A DNA stretch of 64,000 nt from Gracilibacillus halotolerans (lineage in GTDB: Bacteria > Bacillota > Bacilli > Bacillales > Amphibacillaceae): positions 1 to 64,000 of the forward strand of contig NZ_JACHON010000002.1 of NCBI RefSeq assembly GCF_014206945.1, read 5' to 3'. Shown piece by piece: positions 1 to 8,193 of this stretch. The stretch's first letter is position 1. Each line of letters begins with the position of its first letter. A model generated the notes under the pieces. That model made no database searches, had not been told where the DNA came from, and worked only from the letters and a program-made list of their open reading frames with translations. Made by a program: the position numbers and the translations under genes.

Positions 1-94
1 TGGTTTTCTGGTCATTAGTGAATCTCCTCAGACTTTTATTTGATTCAAGTTTAGATGACCTTAACGAATCTGTCCAACTAAGTGTAACCTATCC

Positions 95-215
95 ACTCTC
101 GATAAACAACACGCGACTCTAGATAGAATCAATCTACTCTCGATAGACAGCACACGAGTCCAGATAGAATCGAACCACTCTCGATAGACAACACACGACT
201 CCAGATAGAACAACT
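95..215. repeat. Array of six ~20.5-bp imperfect repeats
   Basis: Six copies of a degenerate unit reading roughly ACTCNNGATAGA begin at 95, 116, 136, 157, 177 and 198, so the spacing alternates 21, 20, 21, 20, 21 bp. Alternate units resemble each other most, giving a 41-bp higher-order period. The array lies upstream of the adenosyltransferase gene. A related array with the same spacing and an ATAG core lies at 36236-36370. There are no unique spacers of CRISPR size. The function is unknown. Confidence 0.85.
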
Positions 216-315
216 AGCTAACATCCTCTTATTCATTTCATTAGTCTTTCCGGCTAAAATCAGGCAATTCGATTATAATAGAATTGATCGAAGGAATCGA
301 AAGGAAGAGATTTAT

Positions 316-900
316 ATGAAACTATATACAAAAACAGGTGATAAAGGGAGAACAAGTGTGATTGGCTCAAGACTATCCAAAGATGATGTCAGAGTGGAAG
401 CAATCGGCACGCTAGACGAAGTGAATTCTTATCTCGGAAAAGCTGTATCAGAGTTAGACGATGAACATTTCGCTGATCTAATTGCTGACTTAGTAAAGAT
501 CCAGCATGAAATCTTTGACTGTGGATCTGAGCTGTCCAATACATCAAACGAAAAGCCACATCAATTATCAGAAGAACCGATTGAATATTTAGAATCTAAA
601 ATTGATCAGTGGACAGAAGAAGCACCAGCACTCGAAAAATTCATTTTACCAGGAGGAGCTCCTGCAGCTGCTACTATACATATAGCGAGAACTGTAACGA
701 GACGAGCGGAGAGAAGAATCGTCACACTCATGAATCAAGAGGAAAACATCTCACATATACCACTTCAGTATATTAACCGTTTATCTGATTTCTTATTTGC
801 AGCAGCTCGAATCGTTAATTCACGCATACAGGTTCGTGATGTAGAATATGAACGAAGTGCAAAGGTATTTCATTTTAAAGACAAAAATAATAAAGAATAA
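316..900 (+). CDS. PduO-type ATP:cob(I)alamin adenosyltransferase
   Basis: This 194-residue protein transfers the adenosyl group of ATP to cob(I)alamin, making coenzyme B12 in the cytosol. The N-terminal TKTGDKGRTS motif, the LDEVNSYLG stretch and the C-terminal RRAERR segment are typical of the trimeric PduO/MMAB family, and the length is normal. The ATG at 316 follows an AAGGAAGAGA ribosome binding site. It stands alone, with no B12 biosynthesis genes beside it and no cobalamin riboswitch visible upstream, so it probably serves salvage. A GC-rich hairpin follows the stop. Family assignment is firm; a specific B12-dependent partner enzyme cannot be named. Confidence 0.93.
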   Translation: MKLYTKTGDKGRTSVIGSRLSKDDVRVEAIGTLDEVNSYLGKAVSELDDEHFADLIADLVKIQHEIFDCGSELSNTSNEKPHQLSEEPIEYLESKIDQWTEEAPALEKFILPGGAPAAATIHIARTVTRRAERRIVTLMNQEENISHIPLQYINRLSDFLFAAARIVNSRIQVRDVEYERSAKVFHFKDKNNKE

Positions 901-913
901 AATATTTACTAAG

Positions 914-942
914 ATCAGAATGCTCCGCTTAGGCGGGCATAA
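914..942 (+). terminator. GC-rich hairpin after the adenosyltransferase
   Basis: ATGC-CCGC (920-928, one bulged T) pairs with GCGG-GCAT (933-940) around a TTAG loop. The downstream T-run is poor, so it may be a weak terminator. Confidence 0.45.
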
Positions 943-1058
943 TTCTATATATGCTCAAACATTCACAAAATTGTCGTAGTTTTCTCGACTATTTCCAACA
1001 TTAGGTGGAAGACTACATGTAGAGGCACTTATTCACGATGCTAAAGGAGGAAATATAT

Positions 1059-1808
1059 ATGTCCGAACGATTTAAAGACAAAGTAGCTATTGTTACAGGT
1101 GGAGCAAGTGGAATTGGTGAGGCGAGTGTTATTCAATTTGCTAAGGAAGGCGCCCGAGTAGTTATTTCCGATATGTCAGAGGCAGGTAAAGAACTGTCTG
1201 CAGATTTAAATGAAAAAGGCTCTGAAACCATCTTTGTACAAGCAGATGTTACAAAAGAAGAGGATGTAAAAAATCTAGTTCAAAAAGCTGTAGATGAATT
1301 TGGTAGTGTCGATGTTATGTTTGCGAATGCAGGGATAGGTGCTATGTCCTTATTACATGAAACAGACTATACAGATTTTAAAAAAGTTATCGATGTTAAT
1401 TTAAACGGAGTGTTCCTATGTAATAAATATGCGATTGAGCAAATGCTAAAGCAAGAAAATGGTGGCGCAATTGTAAATAATGATTCTATCCATGGTGTTG
1501 TAGGTAAAGTAGGAGTGGGTCCTTATGCTGCAGCAAAAGGTGGAGTAAAATTATTAACACAGACGGCTGCTGCTGAGTACTCTGCAAAAGGTATTCGAGT
1601 AAATAATATTAATCCAGGTTATATTGAAACACCATTACTTTCAGGTGTACCATCGGAAGTGAAAAACGAGCTTGTAAATCTTCATCCAATTGGAAGACTA
1701 GGGAAACCAGAAGAAGTAGCCAAAGCTGTCGCATTCCTAGCAAGTGATGACGCATCATTTATCACAGGAGCAAGCTTATTAGTGGATGGCGGTTATACAG
1801 CAGTATAG
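1059..1808 (+). CDS. SDR family NAD(P)-dependent oxidoreductase
   Basis: A classical short-chain dehydrogenase of about 249 residues. It carries the Rossmann glycine motif TGGASGIG near the N terminus, the NAG motif (FANAGIG), and the catalytic Tyr and Lys in YAAAK. The C terminus (GASLLVDGGYTAV) is standard for the family. I chose the ATG at 1059 because a perfect AAAGGAGG sits at 1043-1050; an upstream in-frame ATG at 1038 overlaps that site and has no binding site of its own. The substrate cannot be told from sequence. It is a single-gene unit ending at a strong hairpin shared with the convergent efflux gene. Confidence 0.9.
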   Translation: MSERFKDKVAIVTGGASGIGEASVIQFAKEGARVVISDMSEAGKELSADLNEKGSETIFVQADVTKEEDVKNLVQKAVDEFGSVDVMFANAGIGAMSLLHETDYTDFKKVIDVNLNGVFLCNKYAIEQMLKQENGGAIVNNDSIHGVVGKVGVGPYAAAKGGVKLLTQTAAAEYSAKGIRVNNINPGYIETPLLSGVPSEVKNELVNLHPIGRLGKPEEVAKAVAFLASDDASFITGASLLVDGGYTAV

Positions 1809-1828
1809 TTGTCTTACGATTCAGATAA

Positions 1829-1866
1829 AAAGACTCTACATCTAATGTCGATGTAGAGTTTTTTCT
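1829..1866. terminator. Bidirectional terminator
   Basis: Perfect 10-bp stem ACTCTACATC (1833-1842) / GATGTAGAGT (1850-1859) with a 7-nt loop and T/A runs on both sides. It lies between convergent genes. Confidence 0.9.
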
Positions 1867-1869
1867 GCA

Positions 1870-3057
1870 TTATCCCTTTCTCACTAAAAAGATATTCGCA
1901 CACGCTGCTAATAGAGTCGACGTAAAAATGATAATACCGAAAGGAATCGCTGAGTACTCTCCGGCAATCCCCACAAGTGGGGAAGAGATTGATCCTAGTA
2001 AGAATGGTAGAACTCCGAGTAGTGCAGACGCACTTCCAGCAATATGGCCCTGTGTTTCAATTGCTAAAGTAAACGCAATTGGGTTAATAACCCCTAAGGA
2101 GAACAATAAGCAGAATAAGGTGATAACAATAGCATACAACGGTCCATTCGCTAAAATAACAATGAAGACAGCTGCACTACTAATAACTGCTAAGATTAAC
2201 CCGATTCGTAATAATCGTAGAGCTTTCATTTTTCCAGCTAAGCGATTAACAACTTGTGCACCTATAATTAAAGCAATCCCATTTACAGCAAATAATATCG
2301 AAAATACTTGTGGAGAAACACCATGAATTTTTTGATAGATAAATGGTGTTCCAGCAACATAAGCAAAAATACCAGACATCATTAAACCTTGAGTTAATGC
2401 ATATCCCATAAACACTTTATTACGTAATAAGTTACCAAAATTGATCGCTAACTTCTTTAAATTTGCAGGTACACGCTTCTCTTTAGGGAGTGTTTCTTTC
2501 AACCGAAAGAACGTCATTGCTGTTAAAAGTACGCCTAATCCAGTAAGGAAAATAAAAACTCCCATCCATGGTGTAAAGGAAAGAATCATTCCTCCTGATA
2601 GTGGTGCAACTAATGGTGCCACACTGGAAACAAGTACGATCATGGCAAAGAATTTAGTTAATTCAACCCCACTGTATAAATCACGAGCGATAGCACGAGA
2701 GATAACCAACCCTGCTGCTCCTGCAAAGCCTTGGATAAAACGCATAATTACTAATGTCAAAATATTTGGCGCAAAGGCACAGGCTAAGGAAGCCAGTGTA
2801 AAAACAATCATCGAAATAAATAGAGGCGTTCGCCGTCCATATACATCGCTCATTGTTCCAATTATTATTTGACCTAACCCAACACCTAATAAGGAAGCGG
2901 TTAAACTACCTTGAATAGAGGACGCACTGGTGTTAAAATACTCCGCCATTTCCGGAAATGCTGGTAGATACATATCGAAAGTAAATGGGCCTAATGCAGA
3001 AAATACGCCAAGTATCAGAGCGAATCGGAAAGACTGTTTTTTTGTAATTTGTGTCAT
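1870..3057 (-). CDS. Bcr/CflA-type MFS multidrug efflux transporter
   Basis: A 395-residue, 12-helix major facilitator protein. The N terminus has the GPFTFDMYLPAFPEM segment typical of the Bcr/CflA (DHA1) drug:proton antiporters, followed by the MFS motif A (GTMSDVYGRRTPL) between helices 2 and 3. It would export small toxic compounds, possibly bicyclomycin or chloramphenicol-like drugs, using the proton gradient; the real substrate is unknown. The ATG at 3057 is preceded on the minus strand by AGAGGAA. No regulator gene is adjacent. Antisense open frames overlapping it have no support as genes. Confidence 0.88.
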   Translation of the reverse strand: MTQITKKQSFRFALILGVFSALGPFTFDMYLPAFPEMAEYFNTSASSIQGSLTASLLGVGLGQIIIGTMSDVYGRRTPLFISMIVFTLASLACAFAPNILTLVIMRFIQGFAGAAGLVISRAIARDLYSGVELTKFFAMIVLVSSVAPLVAPLSGGMILSFTPWMGVFIFLTGLGVLLTAMTFFRLKETLPKEKRVPANLKKLAINFGNLLRNKVFMGYALTQGLMMSGIFAYVAGTPFIYQKIHGVSPQVFSILFAVNGIALIIGAQVVNRLAGKMKALRLLRIGLILAVISSAAVFIVILANGPLYAIVITLFCLLFSLGVINPIAFTLAIETQGHIAGSASALLGVLPFLLGSISSPLVGIAGEYSAIPFGIIIFTSTLLAACANIFLVRKG

Positions 3058-3305
3058 AGTAAATTCCTCTAGCTTTCATATAAAATTTTCTGTTATTTTT
3101 CTACTAATACAGTATGCGCTGAAAACGTTGTAATTTCAACTTCGTTGTTTCATAGATTTGTATAAATTATTTTAGACCGAATTCGAAAAAGGTAATAAAA
3201 TAGTAAGGAAAGAGGTAATTCGCACTTGAAGGAATGATGTAGACGTGTATTGTCAATGCTTGAGAGGAGAACTTCGTATAAAATTTAATAATGGAGTGTT
3301 GCAAT

Positions 3306-4142
3306 TTGAATATATTAGTCACATTAAATGCGAATTATATTAAGCCGTTAAAAGTAATGTTACAGTCTTTATTCCTGAATAATCCAAAAGAAGAATTCAC
3401 CATCTACCTGATGCATTCATCTCTTACATTTGAAGAAGTTACGGAATTGAAAAGCTTTGTTCGACAACAAAGTCATGAGTTAAACGACATTTTGATTGAT
3501 TCGGATATCTTTGTTAAAGCCCCTATTATCAAACACTTTTCGATAGAAATGTATTATCGATTATTAGCTTATAAATTTTTACCGGCCCATTTAGAGCGTA
3601 TTTTATACTTGGATCCAGATATTCTCGTCATTAACGAATTGAGTGACTTGTATAATGAAGACTTAGAAGGATATTTGTATGCAGCTGCTTATCATGATTT
3701 CGCGTCCGTGAAAGAAATAAATAAGCTAAGATGGAGGAAATATGACATTGAGGCCTACTATAATTCCGGAGTTCTATTAATGAATTTAGAAGAACAGCGA
3801 AAAAGGATTAAAGAGGAAGATATCTTTCAGTTTGTAGAGGAAAATAGAAAAAAATTGATCTTGCCAGACCAGGATATTATCAATGGACTTTACTCGAAAT
3901 TCATAAAAAACATCAATGAAATTCAATATAACTTTGATGCTAGATCCTATTATTATTATAGATGGATGAGTAAAAATACAATAGATCTTGACTATGTTAT
4001 GAACCATACTGCGATCATTCATTTTTGTGGTAAAAAGAAACCTTGGCATCCAAACTATAAAGGAAAGTTTCACTCTCTATATAAACATTATGAGCGCTTA
4101 ACGAAAAAATATCATATTAATGTAATTAGTGAATTAGGGTAG
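3306..4142 (+). CDS. Family 8 glycosyltransferase
   Basis: A 278-residue glycosyltransferase of the GT8 family (lipopolysaccharide galactosyl/glucosyl-transferase type). Features seen are the N-terminal NILVTLNANYIKPL strand, the DxD metal and sugar-nucleotide motif in LYLDPDILV near residue 100, the YYNSGVLLMNL segment, the DQDIINGL motif and a C-terminal HFCG..KPWHP motif. It transfers a sugar from a UDP-sugar to an unknown acceptor. I prefer the TTG at 3306, which gives MNILVTLNANY as in relatives and has ATGGAGTG 7 nt upstream; the ATG at 3291 overlaps that binding site. It stands alone, with no polysaccharide cluster nearby. Confidence 0.88.
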   Translation: MNILVTLNANYIKPLKVMLQSLFLNNPKEEFTIYLMHSSLTFEEVTELKSFVRQQSHELNDILIDSDIFVKAPIIKHFSIEMYYRLLAYKFLPAHLERILYLDPDILVINELSDLYNEDLEGYLYAAAYHDFASVKEINKLRWRKYDIEAYYNSGVLLMNLEEQRKRIKEEDIFQFVEENRKKLILPDQDIINGLYSKFIKNINEIQYNFDARSYYYYRWMSKNTIDLDYVMNHTAIIHFCGKKKPWHPNYKGKFHSLYKHYERLTKKYHINVISELG

Positions 4143-4173
4143 AAAAAGCCGATGAAACCATCAGCTTTTTCTG
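4142..4173. terminator. Bidirectional terminator
   Basis: AGAAAAAGC-GATG pairs with CATC-GCTTTTTCT (bulged C and A). It lies between the convergent glycosyltransferase and TetR genes. Confidence 0.8.
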
Positions 4174-4176
4174 CAC

Positions 4177-4773
4177 CTATTTACATAATGATTGTAGGTG
4201 ATAGTTTAATGTATCCATCATTTGTTGGCGAGTGAAATATTCAGGGTTTAGTAAATGGTGTGTTGCCATTCCATCGACTAATGCGTGAAGTCTGTTCGCC
4301 TCTAACTCAATGTCAATATCGTCTTTTGTAAGGTTTGAAGATTGCAACATATAAATAGCTTTTTTCAAGCCTTGATGCATGTCTTGATAAACTGCATTAC
4401 TTCGCTCACGTAACGCTGTATCCACCAATACTTTTGCAGAAAATGCTAACCACACCTCCATTTCTATTTTCCGATCTTCATCAATTGGAAGGACTTCATA
4501 GATACCTTCAGTTACAACATCTAAAGGGTTGACCTCTTTTATATGCTTTCGTATTTTAATTCTTTCGAGAACTCGTTCAGAGACTAAGTCCATAGAAAAG
4601 GCTAGTAACTCGGATTGTGAAGCGAAATAATATCGAATAGCACCTACTGAAAGACCTGAAGCTTGAGCTATATTCCTCACTGTTGCTTGTTCTATACCTT
4701 CTTTGATAATAACATTCCATGTTGCTTCCGCTATTTGGATCTTACGTTTATTATGATCTACTATTTTTGGCAT
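4177..4773 (-). CDS. TetR family transcriptional regulator
   Basis: About 198 residues with an N-terminal TetR helix-turn-helix (TVRNIAQASGLSVGAIRYYF) and a helical ligand-binding C-terminal half. TetR proteins are dimeric repressors released by small ligands. The ATG at 4773 (MPKIVDHNKRK) matches the usual family start; a GTG at 4791 would add six residues. No good ribosome binding site is visible for either, so translation may be weak or leaderless. It is divergent from the HXXEE membrane protein, and two palindromes between them probably bind this regulator. The ligand is unknown. Confidence 0.88.
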   Translation of the reverse strand: MPKIVDHNKRKIQIAEATWNVIIKEGIEQATVRNIAQASGLSVGAIRYYFASQSELLAFSMDLVSERVLERIKIRKHIKEVNPLDVVTEGIYEVLPIDEDRKIEMEVWLAFSAKVLVDTALRERSNAVYQDMHQGLKKAIYMLQSSNLTKDDIDIELEANRLHALVDGMATHHLLNPEYFTRQQMMDTLNYHLQSLCK

Positions 4774-4782
4774 ATATTTATA

Positions 4783-4800
4783 GTAACACACTTGTATTAA
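4783..4800. promoter_or_regulatory. Operator-like palindrome, TetR-proximal copy
   Basis: GTAACAC-ACTT-GTATTAA, an imperfect version of the perfect palindrome at 4825. It sits just upstream of the TetR start, consistent with autorepression. Confidence 0.55.
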
Positions 4801-4824
4801 ATAATCGATTCTGCTATTATTTAA

Positions 4825-4842
4825 TTAATACGTTTGTATTAA
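4825..4842. promoter_or_regulatory. Perfect operator-like palindrome
   Basis: TTAATAC-GTTT-GTATTAA, with two 7-bp arms around a 4-nt centre, lies in the divergent region 51 bp before the HXXEE gene start. A second, imperfect copy with the same centre spacing lies 42 bp away, about four helical turns. Confidence 0.65.
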
Positions 4843-4892
4843 AAAGATATATTATACAACTATAAAAAATAGGTTAAATTGGGGGAGAATAA

Positions 4893-5399
4893 ATGGACAT
4901 GAATTTATGGATAGTTGGGTTTATTATTATTTTTATGCTACATAATTTAGAAGAAATCATCATGATCGAGAAATGGATGGGGAAGGTTTATCCACGTGTA
5001 ATAGAGAAAATTCCTGATACGATTCAGAAAGAATTAAATAAAAGTAAGAACATTACATCTAGCCAGTTTGCGGTAGTGGTATTTATGGTATCAATATTCG
5101 CTTCCATTATCATCATGATTGCTATCACAACAGATCGATATTCTTTGTTTTTCGGGCTTAACCTAATATTCGCGCTTAATATTTTTACACATCCATTACA
5201 ATCGTTGTATTTGCGAGCTTATACTCCAGGACTTCTAACCTCATTATTGCTCATCATACCCTACAATATTTTCTTTCTTAATTTCTACATCACGTCCGAA
5301 CATTTTACAAAATCCACTTTACTAGAATCCATCATTCTATTGATAATTTTTATACCAATTTTTATACTCAGTCATCGTATAGGGAAGAAATGGGATTAA
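4893..5399 (+). CDS. HXXEE domain-containing membrane protein
   Basis: A 168-residue membrane protein with four or so hydrophobic helices. The first helix carries the HNLEE sequence that defines the HXXEE family, whose members are mostly uncharacterised membrane proteins often encoded next to a TetR regulator. A GGGGGAG ribosome binding site precedes the ATG. The divergent TetR gene and paired palindromes suggest inducible expression. The biochemical function is unknown; the conserved His and two Glu in the membrane could bind a metal or act in catalysis, but that is speculation. Confidence 0.85.
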   Translation: MDMNLWIVGFIIIFMLHNLEEIIMIEKWMGKVYPRVIEKIPDTIQKELNKSKNITSSQFAVVVFMVSIFASIIIMIAITTDRYSLFFGLNLIFALNIFTHPLQSLYLRAYTPGLLTSLLLIIPYNIFFLNFYITSEHFTKSTLLESIILLIIFIPIFILSHRIGKKWD

Positions 5400-5545
5400 A
5401 AGTTGTTTGTATAGTAAATTAAATTACATGATTCCCGCTTCATAGACCGCGCTTATGAATAAAAAACCGACACAAATAGACTAATTGTGTTGAAGAAGTT
5501 AGAATGGTAGAAAAGGACGTCGTAAGAGCAAAGGTAGGTGGGAGC

Positions 5546-7033
5546 ATGTTTAAACGAGTAACAGAAGCAACCTATTTAACAGCTGATAATGCATGGCGTT
5601 ATCGAGCGATATTAAGATACTTTTACATTCAACATGAAAGGATGAGGGAATTTCTTTTCCCGGAAGAAATTTTCGAACATTTGAAAGAAATCCATGAATT
5701 CCAAGAGTATACAGTAGAAGCTTTACATCTTGATTTAGATGCATTAGTTCGATGGGGTAATTTAATTGCTAGACAAGAGATGGGAAAATCCAGAACAGTC
5801 GAAGAATTTAAAAAGAAACGTTTCCGATATCAGTGTACACCTTATACTGTTGAATTTGAGCGAATGCTCATCATTTTGGAAGGTATGGGAGAAACCTTCG
5901 GAGGCTCTTTAGAAAGAACACAATTTGAGCGTTTGTACCAGGCTTTACTTAAAATTGAGCAGATTGCTTTAGGTAACTTACATGAATCGAATGAAGAGAG
6001 TGCACAAGTATGGGAAGATGTGTTAACGTATTTTCGCCAAATCACTCAAAACACTTCAGATTATATCGCTTATATTAATAGTGAAGATGTGGAAGATAGG
6101 ATGCAAACCGAAGCGTTTCTCGTCTATAAAGATCAATTTACTACGTATTTACGTGACTTCATTATTGCTTTACAAGGAACTGCGGTACAAATTCAAGACT
6201 TACTTCGTGGGATTTATCCGCAAAATCTCCAACGTTTCTTTGATCAGGTAATGGGGCATCAACAGCAAGCATTTCGTTTTGAAGAGATTGAGAAAGAAGT
6301 AGAAGACCCTTATGAAGAGTACCGAGAAAAATGGTTAAGTATCAAATTTTGGTTTCTTGGTAATGAACATGGAGATAGTCAATACGAGATGCTACAACAG
6401 CGAACAAATGAATCGATACGACGGATAACAAGAGTTGTCCAACGACTTGGCGAACGACATCGACTCTTTCGTAGTCGAAAGAAAGATTATCTTCATCTTG
6501 CTAAATGGTTTGAATCAATCGAAAAGATGGAGGAAGCACACCAATTGTCATCGGTAGCCTTTGGCGTATTTCATACTCGTCATTTTCACATTGACCATAT
6601 ACCAACAGAAGATATTTATACGGATATTTGGGATGAACAACCAATGGAACACGAGACAAAACCAATCGTTCGAAATTATCGGGAAAAGACACGTCCTGGA
6701 GCTGTAACAGATAACAAAGAAATGAAAGAAAAAATGAAGAAAATCCATCTAGAAAAGAAACAACGAGAGAGAAAGCTAATCGAGCAATACATACACAATC
6801 ATCAAATAAAAGTGGAGGATCTACCAATTGTAGAATCACACGTACGGAAGTTGTTATTATCTTGGATTGGGAAGGCCATGGCACGCAAAGATCGTACGAT
6901 AAAAACGGAATTTGGTACGAACGTCCATGTTGTCCTAAGTGATGACCGTGTTGAATTACATTCTGAAGATGGCAAACTCGAAATGCCGAAAGCTGTCTTT
7001 GAGTTTGTTGATAGGGAGGTGGACAACGTATGA
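5546..7033 (+). CDS. Wadjet protein JetA (TIGR02677/DUF2397 family)
   Basis: About 495 residues, first gene of a Wadjet operon. The N terminus (MFKRVTEATYLTADNAWRY) is the hallmark of the TIGR02677 family. In Wadjet, JetA acts as the kleisin-like subunit that bridges the SMC-like JetC heads and recruits JetB and the nuclease JetD; the complex extrudes and cuts closed circular plasmid DNA. I start at the ATG at 5546, which has GGTGGGAG upstream and matches relatives; a start at 5504 would add 14 residues of no family character. The stop overlaps the jetB start by 4 bp (ATGA). Family assignment rests on remembered sequence character. Confidence 0.9.
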   Translation: MFKRVTEATYLTADNAWRYRAILRYFYIQHERMREFLFPEEIFEHLKEIHEFQEYTVEALHLDLDALVRWGNLIARQEMGKSRTVEEFKKKRFRYQCTPYTVEFERMLIILEGMGETFGGSLERTQFERLYQALLKIEQIALGNLHESNEESAQVWEDVLTYFRQITQNTSDYIAYINSEDVEDRMQTEAFLVYKDQFTTYLRDFIIALQGTAVQIQDLLRGIYPQNLQRFFDQVMGHQQQAFRFEEIEKEVEDPYEEYREKWLSIKFWFLGNEHGDSQYEMLQQRTNESIRRITRVVQRLGERHRLFRSRKKDYLHLAKWFESIEKMEEAHQLSSVAFGVFHTRHFHIDHIPTEDIYTDIWDEQPMEHETKPIVRNYREKTRPGAVTDNKEMKEKMKKIHLEKKQRERKLIEQYIHNHQIKVEDLPIVESHVRKLLLSWIGKAMARKDRTIKTEFGTNVHVVLSDDRVELHSEDGKLEMPKAVFEFVDREVDNV

Positions 7034-8193
7034 AACTTTCAAATTTTGATGAAAAATCCCAAGAAGCTTTAGGGATTCTGTTCGAACAGTTTTGGGTATT
7101 GCGACAAGAAGAGCCTGAGGTATATCAGTTCATTCGAGAACGAGAAACAGGGATCAAAAAGTATGTTTCCGAAAAGTTTGGCTTTGATTTAATTGTCCAT
7201 CAACATTTTATTAAGCTTGAGAAAATTCCAGTAGACCCAAAAGGTTGGATGGGAATTCAAGATTTTGTAGAACCACGTGACTATGCGATCTTTTGCTGTG
7301 GATTAGCCTTCACAGAACAACAATCTGTTGATGAGCAATTTTTGTTGTCGGATATTTCCGAAGAGATACAGGATATGTATCCAGGTGAATTTTCATTAGA
7401 TTGGACGAACTATCAACATCGAAAATCGCTAGTTCGGGCATTAAAGAAGATGGTCGATTTGCACATTATAAAAGAAGTAGATGGGGACATTGAAGTCTTT
7501 GCGAATAATGAAGAACAGGAAGTGCTGTATGAAGTGACTGTATACGCTCGATATTTCATGCGCTCTTATCCAGATGATTTATATCAATATCAGACGATGC
7601 GAGAAATACTTGATAGTGAATGGCAACGGCACCAAGCTGATGCAAGAAGGAAGCGCGTTTATCGTAAATTGATGTTTTCTCCTGTAGTCTACCGAGAACA
7701 CGAGGAGGATCAAGATTTTGCCTACATACGAAATTATCGCAATAGACTGCGAGATGACTTAGAGGAAAATACACCGCTTCACTTGGAAGTCTTTAAAAAT
7801 GCAGCCATGCTCGTTATGCCAGAGCGAAAACAGCGGTACACATTATTCCCTGATCAAAAAGCGATTACAAATATTGCACTACATTTTCAGTCATATATAA
7901 GAAAACACCTAGATCAATTTTCTATTAATTCATTTGGAGAAATTAAACTAACGATGGCAGATTTTACCCAACTAGTAGATACAGTGAAAAAAATAAAAGG
8001 TCATGGCTGGAGCAAGAAATATCGTGATATTTCTTATACAGCGATTGCAGAAGAACTATTACAATTGTATAAGGAATGGGAAATGGTTGAAGTAGAAGAG
8101 GATACAAATATACTCACTTTGAAATCGACAATCGCACGGATGATAGGAGACTATCCAAGTGATTTTCTTATGGAGGTGAAGGATAGTGAATAA
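7030..8193 (+). CDS. Wadjet protein JetB (TIGR02678/DUF2398 family)
   Basis: A 387-residue cytosolic protein, second gene of the Wadjet operon. JetB is the KITE-like winged-helix subunit that binds the JetA kleisin, as MukE or ScpB do in other SMC complexes. It starts at an ATG inside the jetA stop (ATGA) after GGGAGG, and its end overlaps jetC by 8 bp, so translational coupling is likely. No transmembrane or signal segments are seen. The identity rests on gene order, length and the SDISEEIQDMYP and RKSLVRALKKM segments typical of the family. Confidence 0.88.
   Translation: MKLSNFDEKSQEALGILFEQFWVLRQEEPEVYQFIRERETGIKKYVSEKFGFDLIVHQHFIKLEKIPVDPKGWMGIQDFVEPRDYAIFCCGLAFTEQQSVDEQFLLSDISEEIQDMYPGEFSLDWTNYQHRKSLVRALKKMVDLHIIKEVDGDIEVFANNEEQEVLYEVTVYARYFMRSYPDDLYQYQTMREILDSEWQRHQADARRKRVYRKLMFSPVVYREHEEDQDFAYIRNYRNRLRDDLEENTPLHLEVFKNAAMLVMPERKQRYTLFPDQKAITNIALHFQSYIRKHLDQFSINSFGEIKLTMADFTQLVDTVKKIKGHGWSKKYRDISYTAIAEELLQLYKEWEMVEVEEDTNILTLKSTIARMIGDYPSDFLMEVKDSE

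Noticed and set aside
95-215. Possible CRISPR array
   Set aside because: The units are degenerate and only ~20.5 bp apart, without separate unique spacers, and no cas genes are present.
216-315. Cobalamin riboswitch before the adenosyltransferase gene
   Set aside because: The region is too short and lacks a B12-box-like sequence or a terminator.
1928-2872. Long open frames antisense to the Bcr/CflA transporter
   Set aside because: They lie fully inside a well-supported gene, have no binding sites, and encode low-complexity sequence unlike known proteins.
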